Positions 7,061 to 18,707 of a DNA stretch of 33,131 bases are shown here, in pieces; position 1 is the first letter of the stretch, and each line of letters opens with the position of its first letter. The translations under genes were made by a program, and so were the position numbers. The notes under the pieces are model-generated. The model made no database searches. It had not been told where the DNA came from and saw nothing but the letters and a program-made list of their open reading frames with translations. The DNA is from Bacteroidota bacterium (GTDB lineage: Bacteria > Bacteroidota > Bacteroidia > Bacteroidales > JAUZOH01), in assembly GCA_030706565.1 (NCBI GenBank), contig JAUZOH010000004.1, positions 1 through 33,131 on the forward strand, read 5' to 3'.

Positions 7061-7381
7061 TTATGCTTGTGCAGTAGGCCCTCCAAAAGCCATTGGAATA
7101 ACAGGCCCTGAATCCACATGCTCAATAGTTCCATTGGCAGCCTCATATTTAGATATGTTGTCTTTTAAAGCATACAAAAGGCGTTTGGCATGTTCCGGAG
7201 TTAAAATAATTCTTGATTTTACCTCAGCCTTGGGAACACCAGGCATAATTCTGACAAAATCAAGCACAAATTCAGAAGATGAATGGGTAATAATGGCCAG
7301 GTTAGAATAAATGCCCTGGGCAATTTCCTCTTTCAATTCAATATTAATCTGACCTTCTTCTTCTTCTTTTTTCTGTTCCAT
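7061..7381 (-). CDS. DUF3467 domain-containing protein
   Basis: A 106-residue protein of unknown function. After an acidic, charged start (M-E-Q-K-K-E-E-E-E-G) come the features of DUF3467: I-N-I-E-L, the G-I-Y-S-N-L-A-I-I-T-H-S-x-x-E-F-V-L-D-F core, then R-I-I-L-T-P-E-H-A-K-R-L-L-Y-A-L-K-D-N. The C-terminal tail is short and rich in G, P and A. There is no signal peptide or membrane segment, so it should be cytoplasmic. It starts 8 bp after rpoC, the same adjacency known in many Bacteroidota, and is the last gene before the operon terminator. The position suggests co-expression with RNA polymerase, but no direct role is shown. Confidence 0.88.
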   Translation of the reverse strand: MEQKKEEEEGQINIELKEEIAQGIYSNLAIITHSSSEFVLDFVRIMPGVPKAEVKSRIILTPEHAKRLLYALKDNISKYEAANGTIEHVDSGPVIPMAFGGPTAQA

Positions 7382-7389
7382 GGTTATAA

Positions 7390-10300
7390 TTATTTTCCGG
7401 TTTCTACCTTTTCTTCTACTTCTTCAGACTTTGTATTGACAAGCTTATCATATTCCTCCATAGAGCCTACAATTATCTTATTGTATTCTCTAATTCCGGT
7501 ACCAGCAGGAATAAGATGTCCTACAATTACATTTTCCTTTAATCCGTCCAGTTCATCAACTTTACCGTAAATAGCAGCTTCATTCAAGACTTTTGTGGTT
7601 TCCTGGAACGAAGCAGCCGACATCCAACTCTTGGTCTGCAAAGATGCCTTGGTAATACCCTGAAGTACCTGACTTGAAGTAGCAGGAACTGCATCACGAG
7701 CCTCAACCAACTTCATATCCTTGCGTTTAAGTATGGAATTTTCGTCGCGTAACTTACGGGCAGTAATAATCTGACCGGCTTTCACATTGACCGAATCGCC
7801 CGGATCTTCTACAACCTTCTTCCCAAAGATCCAATCATTTTCAGCCATAAATTCAAGTTTATCAACCACCTGTTTTTCAAGGAAATGAGTATCACCAGCA
7901 TCCTCTATAACCACTTTACGCATCATCTGACGAACAATTACTTCAAAATGTTTATCGTTAATCTTTACACCCTGAAGCCTGTATACTTCCTGTACTTCAT
8001 TGACAATGTATTCCTGAACCTTGGTTGGACCTTTAATAGCCAGAATATCAGCAGGAGTGATTGCTCCGTCTGACAAAGGAGTACCGGCACGTACATAATC
8101 ATTTTCCTGAACCAAAATCTGCTTTGACAAAGGAACCAGGTACTTTTTAACTTCACCGGATTTTGACTGGATAATAATTTCCCGGTTACCACGTTTAATT
8201 TTCCCATAAGAAACTTCACCATCGATTTCAGAAACAACTGCAGGATTAGATGGGTTACGGGCCTCAAATAACTCAGTTACACGGGGCAAACCACCGGTAA
8301 TATCGCCGGCTTTACCTAACGAACGAGGAATTTTAACAAGCACCTCACCCGCATTAACCTTATCTCCTTCATTGACAACGATATGAGAGCTTACAGGCAA
8401 GTTATATGACTTAAGCACTTCACCCTCGCCGGAAACAATTTTAATAACCGGGTTCTTTGTTTTATCTCTGGTTTCAACCACAACTTTTTCTTTGAAACCG
8501 GTTTGTTCATCGGATTCTTCGCGGTATGTGGTCCCTTCTATAATGCTTTCAAATTCAATCTTACCCGTCATTTCAGAGATGATCACGGCATTGTATGGAT
8601 CCCAGTCGCAAATCAGTTCACCCTTCTTCACTTCAGCCCCATTATCTATATAGAGTTTGGAACCATAAGGAATACTATGGTTGGTAAGAGAGATATTTGT
8701 ATTTTTATCAACAATTCTAAGTTCGGCCAAACGACCAATCACAATCTGAACTTTCTTACCGCTTTCATCAACCTGTTCAACAGTACGAAGTTCGTCAATA
8801 TCGGCAATACCATCATACTTGGCAACCACACTAGCATTGGCAGCAATATTTGAAGCAGTACCACCGACGTGGAAAGTACGAAGTGTCAACTGTGTACCAG
8901 GTTCTCCGATTGACTGGGCAGCAATAACGCCACAAGCTTCACCTGCTTGAACCATACGTCCGGTTGCAAGGTTACGGCCATAACATTTAGCACAAACCCC
9001 TTTCTTCGATTCGCAGGTAAGTACGGAACGTATTTCAACCTGTTCAATAGGGGAATCCTCAATAATCTGGGCAATATCCTCGGTGATTTCTTCACCGGCG
9101 GCAATAATCAACTTACCGGTCAGAGGATGATAAACATCATGAACGGTAGTACGTCCCAGAATTCTATCATAAAGAGATTCAACTAATTCTTCATTATGTC
9201 TGATGGCAGTAGCAACCAAACCACGAAGTGTACCGCAGTCACTCTCAGTTACAATCACATCCTGAGACACATCAACAAGACGGCGGGTAAGATAACCGGC
9301 ATCAGCAGTCTTTAATGCAGTATCAGCCAAACCTTTTCGGGCACCGTGAGTTGAAATAAAGTATTCCAAAACCGAAAGCCCTTCTTTGAAGTTAGCCAAA
9401 ATTGGGTTCTCAATGATCTGGGCTTCAGAAGCACCGGATTTCTGAGGTTTTGCCATCAGTCCACGCATACCGGAGAGCTGACGAATCTGTTCTTTAGAAC
9501 CACGGGCGCCGGAATCAAGCATCATATAAACTGCATTGAATCCCTTTTTGTCTTTAACCAACTGGTTCATCAGACTTTGGGTCAACTTGGCATTGGTATG
9601 TGTCCAAATATCGATAATCTGATTGTATCTTTCATTGTTGGTAATGAAACCCATATTATAGTTGTTCATTACCTCATCAACCTGCTTGTATCCTTCGTTA
9701 ACCAGTTCAGCCTTATCTTTAGGAATAATCACATCTTCAAGGTTGAACGAAAGTCCGCCTCTAAATGCCATATAATATCCCAGGTTCTTGATATCATCAA
9801 GGAACTGTGCAGTACGGGAGGTACCGCATTGTTTCATCACCATACCAATGATATCACGCAATGATTTCTTGGTAAGTAATTCATTGATGTACCCAACTTC
9901 TTTAGGAACCAACTCATTAACAATGATTCTGCCCAAAGTGGTTTCTACCAGTTCGTAATGGGCATCAGTTTTTTGTTTTTCCTTGGGAAGACGCAGCTTA
10001 ACAATAGCATGCAGGTCAACCCGACCTTCATTGTAAGCAATGGTTGCTTCTTCGGCAGAATAGAAAATAAGCCCTTCACCTTTAACTATATCATCAGGAG
10101 TACTTTTACGGGCTTTGGTTATATAATACAAACCCAGAACCATATCCTGAGAAGGAACGGCAACTGGGGCACCATTTGCAGGATTAAGAATATTGTGTGA
10201 AGCCAGCATCAATAATTGGGCTTCAACAATAGCGGAATTCCCCAAAGGTAAATGCACAGCCATCTGGTCACCATCGAAATCCGCATTGAATGCAGTACAA

Positions 10301-11694
10301 ACCAATGGGTGCAACTGAATAGCTTTGCCTTCAATTAATTTGGGCTGAAATGCCTGAATACCCAAACGGTGCAAAGTAGGTGCACGGTTAAGCAGAACCG
10401 GATGACCCTTAAGTACATTTTCAAGTATATCCCAAACAACAGGATCCTTGCGGTCAACTATTTTCTTGGCCGATTTAACAGTTTTGACGATGCCTCTTTC
10501 AATCAGCTTGCGAATGATAAAAGGCTTATATAACTCGGCAGCCATATCTTTAGGCAAACCACATTCATGAAGATGAAGTTCCGGGCCTACCACAATTACT
10601 GAACGGGCAGAATAATCAACACGCTTACCTAACAAATTCTGACGGAAACGGCCCTGTTTACCTTTCAAGCTGTCGCTCAAAGATTTCAATGGCCTGTTGG
10701 CATCAGTTTTAACAGCGTTTGATTTACGCGAGTTATCAAATAAAGAATCAACAGCTTCCTGAAGCATACGTTTTTCGTTACGCAGAATAACTTCCGGTGC
10801 TTTAATTTCAATTAATCTTTTCAGACGGTTGTTACGAATGATCACCCTTCTGTAAAGGTCGTTCAGATCGGAGGTGGCAAAACGGCCGCCATCCAGGGGA
10901 ACCAAAGGCCTAAGCTCAGGAGGAATAACCGGGATAACCTTCATGATCATCCACTCAGGTTTATTTATCCCCTTGGATTCTCTGAAGGCTTCTACAACAT
11001 TCAGGCGCTTCAAAGCCTCACTTTTACGTTGCTGGGAAGTTTCCTTGCTGGCTTTATGCCTTAAAGAATAGGAAAGATCATCCAGATCAAGTCTGGACAA
11101 AAGACTATACAGAGCCTCAGCGCCCATCCCTGCAATAAACTTGTTGGGATCGTTATCATCAAGGTTCTGATTATCTTTGGGTAATGTATCCAGAATATTC
11201 AGATATTCCTCTTCAGTAAGGAAATCCATATATTTTACACCGTCAGCTTCTTTGATACCGGGGTTTATTACGACATATCTTTCATAATAAATGATAGCAT
11301 CCAGCTTCTTGGTCGGCAATCCTAAAAGATACCCAATCTTATTGGGAAGCGATCGGAAATACCAAATATGAGCGACAGGGACAACCAATGAAATGTGCCC
11401 CATCCTTTCACGTCGAACCTTTTTTTCAGTTACCTCTACCCCACAACGATCACAAACAATGCCCTTATACCGAATTCTTTTATATTTTCCGCAATGGCAC
11501 TCGTAATCTTTAACAGGACCAAAAATTCTTTCGCAAAAAAGCCCGTCACGTTCGGGTTTATAAGTCCTGTAGTTAATGGTTTCCGGCTTCAACACTTCTC
11601 CACTTGAATGCTCCAAAATCTCCTCAGGAGAAGCCAAACCGATAGAGATTCTTGTAAAATTACTTTTTACTTTGGTATCTCTTCTAAATGACAT
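7390..11694 (-). CDS. rpoC: DNA-directed RNA polymerase subunit beta'
   Basis: The largest RNA polymerase subunit, carrying the active-site magnesium and the clamp. The N-terminal zinc ribbon C-H-C-G-K ... C-D-R-C-G lies near residues 66-84. The absolutely conserved [12 protein letters not shown] motif, whose three aspartates hold the catalytic metal, is present. The second zinc site (C-G-T-L-R-G ... [13 protein letters not shown]) and the bridge/trigger region follow. The 1434-residue length is normal for Bacteroidota and slightly longer than in E. coli. The gene begins 79 bp after rpoB, with a strong hairpin between them. The C-terminal extension is glutamate- and lysine-rich. Confidence 0.98.
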   Translation of the reverse strand: MSFRRDTKVKSNFTRISIGLASPEEILEHSSGEVLKPETINYRTYKPERDGLFCERIFGPVKDYECHCGKYKRIRYKGIVCDRCGVEVTEKKVRRERMGHISLVVPVAHIWYFRSLPNKIGYLLGLPTKKLDAIIYYERYVVINPGIKEADGVKYMDFLTEEEYLNILDTLPKDNQNLDDNDPNKFIAGMGAEALYSLLSRLDLDDLSYSLRHKASKETSQQRKSEALKRLNVVEAFRESKGINKPEWMIMKVIPVIPPELRPLVPLDGGRFATSDLNDLYRRVIIRNNRLKRLIEIKAPEVILRNEKRMLQEAVDSLFDNSRKSNAVKTDANRPLKSLSDSLKGKQGRFRQNLLGKRVDYSARSVIVVGPELHLHECGLPKDMAAELYKPFIIRKLIERGIVKTVKSAKKIVDRKDPVVWDILENVLKGHPVLLNRAPTLHRLGIQAFQPKLIEGKAIQLHPLVCTAFNADFDGDQMAVHLPLGNSAIVEAQLLMLASHNILNPANGAPVAVPSQDMVLGLYYITKARKSTPDDIVKGEGLIFYSAEEATIAYNEGRVDLHAIVKLRLPKEKQKTDAHYELVETTLGRIIVNELVPKEVGYINELLTKKSLRDIIGMVMKQCGTSRTAQFLDDIKNLGYYMAFRGGLSFNLEDVIIPKDKAELVNEGYKQVDEVMNNYNMGFITNNERYNQIIDIWTHTNAKLTQSLMNQLVKDKKGFNAVYMMLDSGARGSKEQIRQLSGMRGLMAKPQKSGASEAQIIENPILANFKEGLSVLEYFISTHGARKGLADTALKTADAGYLTRRLVDVSQDVIVTESDCGTLRGLVATAIRHNEELVESLYDRILGRTTVHDVYHPLTGKLIIAAGEEITEDIAQIIEDSPIEQVEIRSVLTCESKKGVCAKCYGRNLATGRMVQAGEACGVIAAQSIGEPGTQLTLRTFHVGGTASNIAANASVVAKYDGIADIDELRTVEQVDESGKKVQIVIGRLAELRIVDKNTNISLTNHSIPYGSKLYIDNGAEVKKGELICDWDPYNAVIISEMTGKIEFESIIEGTTYREESDEQTGFKEKVVVETRDKTKNPVIKIVSGEGEVLKSYNLPVSSHIVVNEGDKVNAGEVLVKIPRSLGKAGDITGGLPRVTELFEARNPSNPAVVSEIDGEVSYGKIKRGNREIIIQSKSGEVKKYLVPLSKQILVQENDYVRAGTPLSDGAITPADILAIKGPTKVQEYIVNEVQEVYRLQGVKINDKHFEVIVRQMMRKVVIEDAGDTHFLEKQVVDKLEFMAENDWIFGKKVVEDPGDSVNVKAGQIITARKLRDENSILKRKDMKLVEARDAVPATSSQVLQGITKASLQTKSWMSAASFQETTKVLNEAAIYGKVDELDGLKENVIVGHLIPAGTGIREYNKIIVGSMEEYDKLVNTKSEEVEEKVETGK

Positions 11695-11734
11695 ATTTCG
11701 AAAATTAATTATTTATCAGAACAATAATAAGAAA

Positions 11735-11761
11735 TGGATATGAAGCCAAGCTTCATATCCA
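11735..11761 (-). promoter_or_regulatory. Perfect hairpin between rpoB and rpoC
   Basis: A 12-bp perfect inverted repeat (TGGATATGAAGC and its complement, 3-nt loop) lies 13 nt after the rpoB stop codon. The minus-strand sequence after it is TTTCTTATTATT, not a clean T run, so it is a poor terminator. Roles in RNA processing, mRNA stability or partial attenuation between the two polymerase genes are possible. The structure is plain; its function is unknown. Confidence 0.6.
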
Positions 11762-11773
11762 ATATTATAATAT

Positions 11774-14700
11774 TTACTCGAGGTTAATGCTTAACCCCAA
11801 TCCGCGGAGTTCATGCAGCAGCACATTGAAAGACTCCGGAATTCCGGGAATTGGCATTGGCTCACCTTTAACAATACTTTCATAAGCCTTAGCCCTGCCC
11901 ATCACATCATCACTCTTAACAGTAAGTATTTCCTGTAAAATATGAGATGCTCCGAAAGCTTCAAGTGCCCAAACTTCCATTTCACCAAAACGCTGACCAC
12001 CAAACTGAGCTTTACCGCCAAGAGGCTGTTGCGTAATAAGCGAATATGGTCCAATAGAACGGGCATGCATCTTATCATCAACCATGTGTCCCAGTTTCAA
12101 CATATAAATCACCCCGACAGTGGCAGGCTGATCGAAACGTTCACCGGTTCCACCATCATAGAGGTATGATTTACCGAAACGTGGTAATCCGGCCTTATCG
12201 GTAAATTCAGAAATCTGATCAAGGGAAGCACCGTCAAAAATAGGAGTTGCAAAGTTAACGCCAAGCACTCTACCTGCCCAACCCAAAACAGTTTCATAAA
12301 TCTGTCCCAAGTTCATACGGGAAGGCACACCCAAGGGGTTCAAAACAATATCCACAGGAGTTCCGTCTTCGAGGAAAGGCATATCTTCATCAGGTACAAT
12401 CTTAGAAACAATACCTTTATTTCCATGTCGACCGGCCATCTTATCACCAACTTTCAGCTTACGTTTTTTAGCAATATAAACCTTAGCCAGTTTGATAATT
12501 CCTGTAGGAAGATCATCACCAACTGTAATATTATATTTCTTACGTTTATAAATTGCATCAATCTCTTTGAACTTCAGATTGTAATTGTATACCAGTTGTT
12601 TAATGGTATCGTTCTTGGCCTTATCTGTAGTCCATTTGTTCGGATTTACTGAAGAATAGTCAATTTCCTGTAAAAGTTTCTGGGTAAACTTAACCCCTTT
12701 GGCCACTACATCAGCGTTATAATAATCCTTAACGCCCTGTGAAGTTTTTCCATTGACCAGGATAAACAGCTTGTCGATTAACTTATTCTTTAGCTCTTCA
12801 ATACTGCCGTTAAATTCCTCTTCAATCTTATCCAGCATCATTTTTTCAGAAGTCTTTCCTTTCTTGTCCTTCATGGAACGGGAGAAAAGTTTCTTGTCAA
12901 TAACAATGCCTTCCAGGGATGGAGATGCTTTTAATGAGGCATCTTTAACGTCACCCGCTTTATCACCAAAAATAGCCCTCAGCAATTTCTCTTCAGGAGA
13001 AGGATCTGATTCACCTTTAGGAGTAATCTTGCCAATCAGGATATCACCCGGCCTGACATAAGCACCAACGCGGATCAAACCGTTTTCATCCAGATTTTTG
13101 GTGGCATCTTCGCTGACATTAGGAATATCAGAAGTAAGTTCTTCCAAACCTCTCTTCGTATCCCTAACTTCAAGTTGATACTCGTCAATATGAACTGAAG
13201 TGAAGATATCTTCACGGACAATTCTTTCGGATATCACGATAGCATCCTCGAAGTTATACCCTTTCCAAGGCATAAATGCAACTTTCAGGTTACGGCCTAA
13301 GGCAAATTCCCCTTTATCTGTAGCATAACCTTCAGTCATAATCTGACCTTCAATTACTTTTTCACCTTTTCTTACAATAGGACGAAGGTTGATACAGGTA
13401 CTCTGATTGGTTTTTCTATACTTGGGTAAATGATAATGTCTGATATCATCGTCGAAACTGACAAAACGTTCGTCTTCCGTACGTGCATAACGGACAACAA
13501 TTTCATTAGAATCGACAAATTCAATAATCCCTTCACCCTCGGCAGCAACCATAAGCCTTGAATCCTTTGTAAGAATTCCTTCAATACCAGTACCAACAAT
13601 TGGAGCTTCTGGATTGAGCAATGGAACCGCCTGACGCATCATGTTTGATCCCATCAAAGCACGGTTGGCATCGTCGTGTTCAAGGAATGGAATTAATGAT
13701 GCTGCAATAGAAGCAATCTGGTTAGGTGCAACATCCATTAAATCTACCTTTGTGGCTTCAGCAAATGGGAAATCACTTTCGTAACGAGATTTAACCTTAG
13801 TATTAATAAAGGCGCCATCATCATGCAAAGGAGAATTAGCCTGAGCTATAACTTTCTCTTCTTCTTCTTCGGCAGTCAAATAAACAATATGGTTGTTTTC
13901 CAGGTCAACCTTGCCATTATCAACCTTACGATAAGGAGTTTCAATAAACCCTAAAACATTGATTTTTGCAAATACGCACAAAGAAGATATAAGACCGATA
14001 TTAGGCCCTTCAGGTGTTTCAATAGGACACAAACGGCCATAATGAGTATAGTGAACGTCTCGAACTTCAAAACCTGCTCTTTCACGGGACAAACCGCCAG
14101 GCCCTAAAGCTGATAAACGCCGTTTATGGGTTAACTCAGCCAAAGGATTGGTTTGATCCATAAATTGAGAAAGCTGGTTGGTCCCAAAAAAAGAATTAAT
14201 AACCGACGATAAAGTTTTAGAATTAATCAGGTCAATTGGTGTAAATACTTCATTATCGCGTACGTTCATACGTTCACGAATGGTTCTGGCCATACGGGCC
14301 AATCCTACACCAAACTGATTACTCATTTGTTCTCCAACAGTTCTAACCCTACGGTTACTCAGATGGTCGATATCATCAACATCTGCTTTGGAGTTGATCA
14401 GTTCAATCAGATATTTGATAATTTCAATAATATCTTCCTTAGTCAGGACTTTGGTATCCATTGAAGTACTAAGTCCCAGCTTCTTATTAATTCTATACCG
14501 GCCCACATCACCCAAATCGTAACGTTTGTCGGAGAAGAACAATTTATCAATTACATCACGGGCAGTCGCCTCGTCAGGTGGTTCAGCATTACGAATCAAC
14601 CTGTAAATATGCATTACAGCTTCCTTCTCTGAGTTACAAGGATCTTTCTGTAATGTGTTATATATAATTTCGTAATCTGATGAACTTTGATTTTCTTTAT

Positions 14701-15583
14701 GAAGCAAAATAGAAGCTGCACCCGAATCAACAATAGCATCAATATGTTCAGGTTCGATAACCGTTTCACGATCGACAACTACTTCATTACGTTCGATAGA
14801 AACAACTTCGCCGGTATCTTCATCGACAAAATCTTCTACCCATGTTCTAAGTACACGGGCGGCTAACTTACGGCCAACAATTTTCTTTAAACCGGTTTTT
14901 GAAACTTTAAATTCATCGGCCAGGTTAAAAATTTCCAGGATATTTTTATCTGTTTCGAAACCGATAGCGCGCAACAAAGTAGTCACCGGAAGTTTTTTCT
15001 TACGGTCGATGTATGCATACATCACATTGTTGATATCGGTAGCAAATTCTATCCAGGAACCCTTAAAAGGAATGATACGGGCAGAATATAATTTTGTACC
15101 GTTAGCATGAACACTTTGTCCGAAGAAAACCCCCGGAGAACGATGAAGTTGAGAAACCACAACACGTTCAGCACCATTAATCAGGAAAGTACCCCGTTTG
15201 GTCATATATGGGACGGTACCCAAATAAACATCCTGTATCACGGTGTCAAAATCTTCATGTTCAGGATCAGTACAATAAAGTTTCAGCTTTGCTTTAAGCG
15301 GTACACTGTAAGTCAGTCCTCTTTCAAGACATTCGTCGATGGAATAACGAGGTGGGTCGACAAAATAATCGAGGAATTCCAGCACAAAATTATTGCGGGT
15401 ATCTGTGATGGGAAAATTATCAGTAAATACTTTGTACAAGCCTTCATTCCGCCTATTTTCAGGTGTAGTATCCATCTGAAAAAAGTCAACGAAAGACTTT
15501 AATTGCACTTCCAAAAAATCTGGATAGTTAGGTAGATTTTTGGTAGAAGCAAAACTTATTCTTTCAGAATTTTTTAAAGACAT
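11774..15583 (-). CDS. rpoB: DNA-directed RNA polymerase subunit beta
   Basis: The second catalytic RNA polymerase subunit and the rifampicin target. The rifampicin region reads [12 protein letters not shown], then [14 protein letters not shown]. The residues equivalent to E. coli D516, H526 and S531 are the sensitive wild-type ones. The R-P-G-D-I-L-I-G-K segment, the [14 protein letters not shown] active-site stretch and the C-terminal [17 protein letters not shown] motif are intact. The 1269-residue length is typical for Bacteroidota. An attenuator-like hairpin lies between rplL and this gene, and another before rpoC. Confidence 0.98.
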   Translation of the reverse strand: MSLKNSERISFASTKNLPNYPDFLEVQLKSFVDFFQMDTTPENRRNEGLYKVFTDNFPITDTRNNFVLEFLDYFVDPPRYSIDECLERGLTYSVPLKAKLKLYCTDPEHEDFDTVIQDVYLGTVPYMTKRGTFLINGAERVVVSQLHRSPGVFFGQSVHANGTKLYSARIIPFKGSWIEFATDINNVMYAYIDRKKKLPVTTLLRAIGFETDKNILEIFNLADEFKVSKTGLKKIVGRKLAARVLRTWVEDFVDEDTGEVVSIERNEVVVDRETVIEPEHIDAIVDSGAASILLHKENQSSSDYEIIYNTLQKDPCNSEKEAVMHIYRLIRNAEPPDEATARDVIDKLFFSDKRYDLGDVGRYRINKKLGLSTSMDTKVLTKEDIIEIIKYLIELINSKADVDDIDHLSNRRVRTVGEQMSNQFGVGLARMARTIRERMNVRDNEVFTPIDLINSKTLSSVINSFFGTNQLSQFMDQTNPLAELTHKRRLSALGPGGLSRERAGFEVRDVHYTHYGRLCPIETPEGPNIGLISSLCVFAKINVLGFIETPYRKVDNGKVDLENNHIVYLTAEEEEEKVIAQANSPLHDDGAFINTKVKSRYESDFPFAEATKVDLMDVAPNQIASIAASLIPFLEHDDANRALMGSNMMRQAVPLLNPEAPIVGTGIEGILTKDSRLMVAAEGEGIIEFVDSNEIVVRYARTEDERFVSFDDDIRHYHLPKYRKTNQSTCINLRPIVRKGEKVIEGQIMTEGYATDKGEFALGRNLKVAFMPWKGYNFEDAIVISERIVREDIFTSVHIDEYQLEVRDTKRGLEELTSDIPNVSEDATKNLDENGLIRVGAYVRPGDILIGKITPKGESDPSPEEKLLRAIFGDKAGDVKDASLKASPSLEGIVIDKKLFSRSMKDKKGKTSEKMMLDKIEEEFNGSIEELKNKLIDKLFILVNGKTSQGVKDYYNADVVAKGVKFTQKLLQEIDYSSVNPNKWTTDKAKNDTIKQLVYNYNLKFKEIDAIYKRKKYNITVGDDLPTGIIKLAKVYIAKKRKLKVGDKMAGRHGNKGIVSKIVPDEDMPFLEDGTPVDIVLNPLGVPSRMNLGQIYETVLGWAGRVLGVNFATPIFDGASLDQISEFTDKAGLPRFGKSYLYDGGTGERFDQPATVGVIYMLKLGHMVDDKMHARSIGPYSLITQQPLGGKAQFGGQRFGEMEVWALEAFGASHILQEILTVKSDDVMGRAKAYESIVKGEPMPIPGIPESFNVLLHELRGLGLSINLE

Positions 15584-15620
15584 GTATTTATGGATTAATT
15601 GAACTTATATAAATAACGAC

Positions 15621-15660
15621 AAAAAGGCTTAGAATCCTGTAAAAACAGGAATCTAAACCC
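15621..15660 (-). terminator. Attenuator-like hairpin between rplL and rpoB
   Basis: On the minus strand a 15-position stem with two mismatches (arms 15626-15640 and 15645-15659, loop of four) is followed by TTTTT at 15625-15621. It lies just after rplL and about 40 nt before the rpoB ATG, with no other promoter-like sequence seen between them. A partial terminator at this place is known in E. coli, where it keeps RNA polymerase output below that of L7/L12. The same use here is inferred from position and structure. Confidence 0.7.
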
Positions 15661-15683
15661 TGAAAATTTATCTAGTAAAGATA

Positions 15684-16058
15684 TTACTTAAGTTCAACTT
15701 CTGCTCCAGCTTCTTTCAATTTAGCGATTAACGAATCAGCTTCTTCTTTAGTAATTCCTTCTTTAACAGGCTTAGGTGCACCGTCTACTAATTCCTTAGC
15801 TTCTTTTAATCCAAGACCAGTTAATTCTTTAACCAATTTAACTACTTGTAATTTGCTGGCACCAGCTGCTTTGAGAATAACGTCAAAAGAAGTTTTTTCT
15901 TCAGCAACTTCAGCGGCACCGGCAGCTGGACCTGCAGCTACAACAGCAGCAGCGGCTGGTTCGATTCCATATTCATCTTTCAGAATTGCTGCTAATTCAT
16001 TAACATCTTTTACAGTCAAGTTTACCAACTGTTCTGCAATTGCTTTTAAATCTGCCAT
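15684..16058 (-). CDS. rplL: 50S ribosomal protein L7/L12
   Basis: The flexible ribosomal stalk protein that recruits and activates translational GTPases. It has an N-terminal dimerisation part (about 1-35), an alanine-rich hinge ([15 protein letters not shown], about 36-52) and the compact C-terminal domain with K-L-Q-V-V-K-L-V-K and [12 protein letters not shown]. The 124-residue length is standard. It follows rplJ by 50 bp. A weak purine stretch, AAAAAGGT, lies upstream of the ATG but is not a full Shine-Dalgarno sequence. The next gene, rpoB, is preceded by an attenuator-like hairpin. Confidence 0.98.
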   Translation of the reverse strand: MADLKAIAEQLVNLTVKDVNELAAILKDEYGIEPAAAAVVAAGPAAGAAEVAEEKTSFDVILKAAGASKLQVVKLVKELTGLGLKEAKELVDGAPKPVKEGITKEEADSLIAKLKEAGAEVELK

Positions 16059-16108
16059 TTTTATTACCTTTTTAAATTACTTTTTTGATTACTTTTTTAA
16101 TTAATTAT

Positions 16109-16624
16109 TTATTCTCTCTCGGAAAGGGTTTTTACAACACCTGCAATGATATTCTTTCCGGACTGTAAAGAAGAAACCACATTCTTCATAGGCGATTGCA
16201 ACAAAGCAATAATATCGCCGATAAGTTCTTCTTTAGATTTCATGCTTGCCAGTACATCCAGTTGATCGCCCACATAAATGGATTCTTCAACATAAGCACC
16301 TTTAATTATAGGTTTTTCGTGATTTTTACGGAATTCCTTAATTAATTTTGCAGGTGTACTCGCTTCATCGCAGAACATTACTGAAGTAGAATTCTTCAAT
16401 AAACCGAAAAGTTCAGTATACTTATCACCAGACTTTTCCAAAGCTTTCTTCAGCAAATTGTTTTTTACCATCTCTAACTTAATCTGCTTTTCGAAACATT
16501 TCCTACGTAAAGCAGATGTATCTGCAGCATTTAAAGTTTCAATATCTGTCAGATAAAAATGTTTTGAATTGGCAAATTCCTGGGTTAGATGGTCAATTAT
16601 CTTATTTTTCTCTTCGATTTTCAT
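16109..16624 (-). CDS. rplJ: 50S ribosomal protein L10
   Basis: The base of the ribosomal stalk; it binds 23S rRNA and carries the L7/L12 dimers on its C-terminal helix. The N-terminal rRNA-binding domain contains the usual F-Y-L-T-D-I-E-T-L and L-R-R-K-C-F motifs and K-N-N-L-L-K-K-A-L. The C-terminal helix (about 140-171) ends in S-E-R-E. Its 171 residues fit the family. The gap to rplA is only about 42 bp, too short for a large L10-binding leader like the one in E. coli, so autoregulation of that kind is not evident here. Confidence 0.97.
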   Translation of the reverse strand: MKIEEKNKIIDHLTQEFANSKHFYLTDIETLNAADTSALRRKCFEKQIKLEMVKNNLLKKALEKSGDKYTELFGLLKNSTSVMFCDEASTPAKLIKEFRKNHEKPIIKGAYVEESIYVGDQLDVLASMKSKEELIGDIIALLQSPMKNVVSSLQSGKNIIAGVVKTLSERE

Positions 16625-16666
16625 TTCTCTTAAATTTACAACAAAATCTACTTACACAAACCCCAG

Positions 16667-17368
16667 CTATTCTTCGGTTGAAATTGATTTAGAATCAACA
16701 TGTAAACCTGGACTCATGGTAGTGGAAAGATAAATACTTTTAACGTAAGTACCTTTAGAGGTAATAGGTTTCATCTTAATCACATTAGCGATGAATTCCT
16801 TTACATTATCCACAATTTTCCCTGGTTCAAAAGAAACTTTCCCAATAGAATTATGAATAATTCCGGCCTTATCAACTTTAAATTCGATTTTACCTTGCTT
16901 TACCTCCTTAACAGCTTTTCCAATTTCCATGGTAACAGTACCACTTTTGGGGTTTGGCATCAAGCCTCTAGGACCTAAAATTCTACCTAATTGACCTACT
17001 TTTCCCATTACTGATGGCATAGTAATAATAATATCCACATCAGTCCAACCACCTTTAATTTTGTCTATGTATTCTTCCAATCCTACATAGTCAGCTCCGG
17101 CTTCTTTGGCCTCAGCTTCTTTATCAGGTGTACATAAAACCAAAACGCGGATTACTTTTCCAGTTCCATGAGGCAAAGTAACCACACCACGTACCATTTG
17201 ATTGGATTTCTTAGGATCTACACCTAAACGAACGTCAACATCGACGGAAGCATCAAATTTGGTAGTGGTAATATCTTTAAGCAAACGTGTAGCCTCGCTC
17301 AATTTATATTGACGGCCGGCTTCAATCTTGCTTAACGCTAACTTTCTATTTTTTGTAAGTCTTGTCAT
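16667..17368 (-). CDS. rplA: 50S ribosomal protein L1
   Basis: Forms the mobile L1 stalk next to the ribosomal E site and helps release deacylated tRNA. Recognised from [21 protein letters not shown], the central [21 protein letters not shown] region and the [16 protein letters not shown] end. The length of 233 residues is standard. A GGAG lies only two bases before the ATG, too close for normal Shine-Dalgarno use. It lies 22 bp after rplK in the ribosomal protein run of the operon. Confidence 0.98.
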   Translation of the reverse strand: MTRLTKNRKLALSKIEAGRQYKLSEATRLLKDITTTKFDASVDVDVRLGVDPKKSNQMVRGVVTLPHGTGKVIRVLVLCTPDKEAEAKEAGADYVGLEEYIDKIKGGWTDVDIIITMPSVMGKVGQLGRILGPRGLMPNPKSGTVTMEIGKAVKEVKQGKIEFKVDKAGIIHNSIGKVSFEPGKIVDNVKEFIANVIKMKPITSKGTYVKSIYLSTTMSPGLHVDSKSISTEE

Positions 17369-17390
17369 TTCTCCAACGAAAAATTAAAAT

Positions 17391-17828
17391 TTAAAAAGGA
17401 GGATTGCCCTTAATTGTTATACCCATGCTTCGAGCTGTACCAGCAACCAACCTCATAGCCGATTCAACAGTAAAGGCATTCAAATCCGGCATTTTATCCT
17501 CAGCGATTTCCTTAACCTGATCCCAAGAAATGTTGGCAACCTTAATACGGTTAGGCTCAGCTGAACCTGATTTCACCTTTGCAACCTCGAGCAATTGAAC
17601 TGCAACAGGAGAAGCCTTAGTAATAAAATCAAAAGATTTATCCTTGTATACAGTTATAATTACAGGTATAACTTTTCCTGCTTTATCCTGAGTTTTTGCA
17701 TTAAACTTCTTGCAAAAATCCATGATGTTTACTCCTTTGGAACCCAAAGCAGGACCTACTGGAGGAGATGGATTTGCTGCACCACCCCGAATTTGCAATT
17801 TAATGATTCCTGTAACTTCTTTTGCCAT
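17391..17828 (-). CDS. rplK: 50S ribosomal protein L11
   Basis: Part of the GTPase-associated centre of the large subunit and needed for stringent-response sensing of uncharged tRNA. It begins with the basic/hydrophobic segment [22 protein letters not shown], the hallmark of L11. It continues with N-I-M-D-F-C-K-x-F-N and closes with G-T-A-R-S-M-G-I-T. At 145 residues it is normal length. The 20-bp gap to nusG leaves no room for a separate regulatory leader. Confidence 0.98.
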   Translation of the reverse strand: MAKEVTGIIKLQIRGGAANPSPPVGPALGSKGVNIMDFCKKFNAKTQDKAGKVIPVIITVYKDKSFDFITKASPVAVQLLEVAKVKSGSAEPNRIKVANISWDQVKEIAEDKMPDLNAFTVESAMRLVAGTARSMGITIKGNPPF

Positions 17829-17848
17829 AATTCGATTCTTTTCTCAAT

Positions 17849-18394
17849 TTATTCTTTTTCTACTTGCATGAAGCTAAGTTCTAAGGGAGTTTTTCTTCCG
17901 AAAATCTTCACCATGACCTTCAACTTCTTTTTTTCATCATTAACTTCTTCAATGATACCGGTAAAACTATTGAACGGACCATCGATCACTTTCACTGATT
18001 CACCGACACAAAATGGAGTAGTTAACTCTTCATCTTCAGCAGCCAGTTCATCAACTTTCCCTAAAATTCGGTTAATTTCAGAAGTACGCAAGGGAATAGG
18101 AACATCACCCCTATTACCCAAAAAGCCCATCACATTAGGAATATTACGCAAAACATGAGGTACCTCCCCAACTAATGCAGCTTCTACTAAAATATAACCG
18201 GGATAGAAATTTCTCTCTTTACTAATCTTTTTTCCCCCCCTCACTTGATAAACTTTTTCGGTGGGAATCAAAACCTGAGAAACGTAATCCTGTAGATTAA
18301 GTCGGCTTACTTCATTTTCGATATATTCTTTGACTTTTTTTTCTTTTCCACTAATAGCTTTAAGAACATACCACTTTTTTTCGACTTCACCCAT
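17849..18394 (-). CDS. nusG: Transcription termination/antitermination protein NusG
   Basis: Binds RNA polymerase at the clamp and links it to Rho or the ribosome. The NGN domain starts [13 protein letters not shown] and includes F-Y-P-G-Y-I-L-V. The C-terminal KOW domain begins [16 protein letters not shown] (about 128-143) and ends L-S-F-M-Q-V-E-K. The 181-residue length is usual. On the coding strand the gene contains G7 directly followed by A6 (plus-strand 18228-18240), in frame as R-G-G-K-K-I, a homopolymer junction prone to slippage. secE lies 12 bp upstream. Confidence 0.97.
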   Translation of the reverse strand: MGEVEKKWYVLKAISGKEKKVKEYIENEVSRLNLQDYVSQVLIPTEKVYQVRGGKKISKERNFYPGYILVEAALVGEVPHVLRNIPNVMGFLGNRGDVPIPLRTSEINRILGKVDELAAEDEELTTPFCVGESVKVIDGPFNSFTGIIEEVNDEKKKLKVMVKIFGRKTPLELSFMQVEKE

Positions 18395-18406
18395 TCAGTT
18401 TAGAGA

Positions 18407-18598
18407 TTAAAAAAACATACTAAAGATTAATTGTATCAGATTTTGGAAGCTAAAATCCATTACAAAAACGATTACTGCAATTATTAAGGAAGCAATCATA
18501 ACTACAATACCGCTATTTTGTAATTCTGACCAAGTTGGCCATGAAACTTTATGAAATAATTCGTTAAAAGCTTCTTGAATATAGAGTTTAATTTTCAT
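18407..18598 (-). CDS. secE: Preprotein translocase subunit SecE
   Basis: The small clamp subunit of the SecYEG channel in the inner membrane. At 63 residues it is the short, single-span type. An amphipathic N-terminal helix with the conserved K-V-S-W-P-T motif (about 18-23) is followed by one membrane span (about 29-57, rich in I, V and F). It sits between tRNA-Trp and nusG, the position seen in many Bacteroidota and matching the E. coli secE-nusG pair. Confidence 0.95.
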   Translation of the reverse strand: MKIKLYIQEAFNELFHKVSWPTWSELQNSGIVVMIASLIIAVIVFVMDFSFQNLIQLIFSMFF

Positions 18599-18614
18599 TT
18601 TCTCTTAAAGTATG

Positions 18615-18687
18615 CACGGGTGGAGAGACTCGAACTCCCAACCAATGGTTTTGGAGACCACTACTCTACCAATTGAGCTACACCCGT
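18615..18687 (-). tRNA. tRNA-Trp (anticodon CCA)
   Basis: A 73-nt cloverleaf with acceptor arm ACGGGTG/CACCCGT and discriminator G, D-arm GCTC/GAGT, anticodon loop CTCCAAA on stem GTGGT/ACCAT, and T-arm containing TTCGAGT. The anticodon is CCA. The 3' CCA tail is not encoded. It lies between tuf and secE and is probably cut out of the operon transcript. Confidence 0.97.
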
Positions 18688-18707
18688 AAAAATATTTCTG
18701 CCTTCAT

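Noticed and set aside
16625-16666. L10-type autoregulatory leader before rplJ
   Set aside because: The gap is only about 42 bp and shows no kink-turn-like structure.
17595-18158. 187-codon plus-strand open frame
   Set aside because: It lies antisense to rplK and nusG, both secure genes, and shows only the serine- and phenylalanine-rich composition of a shadow frame.
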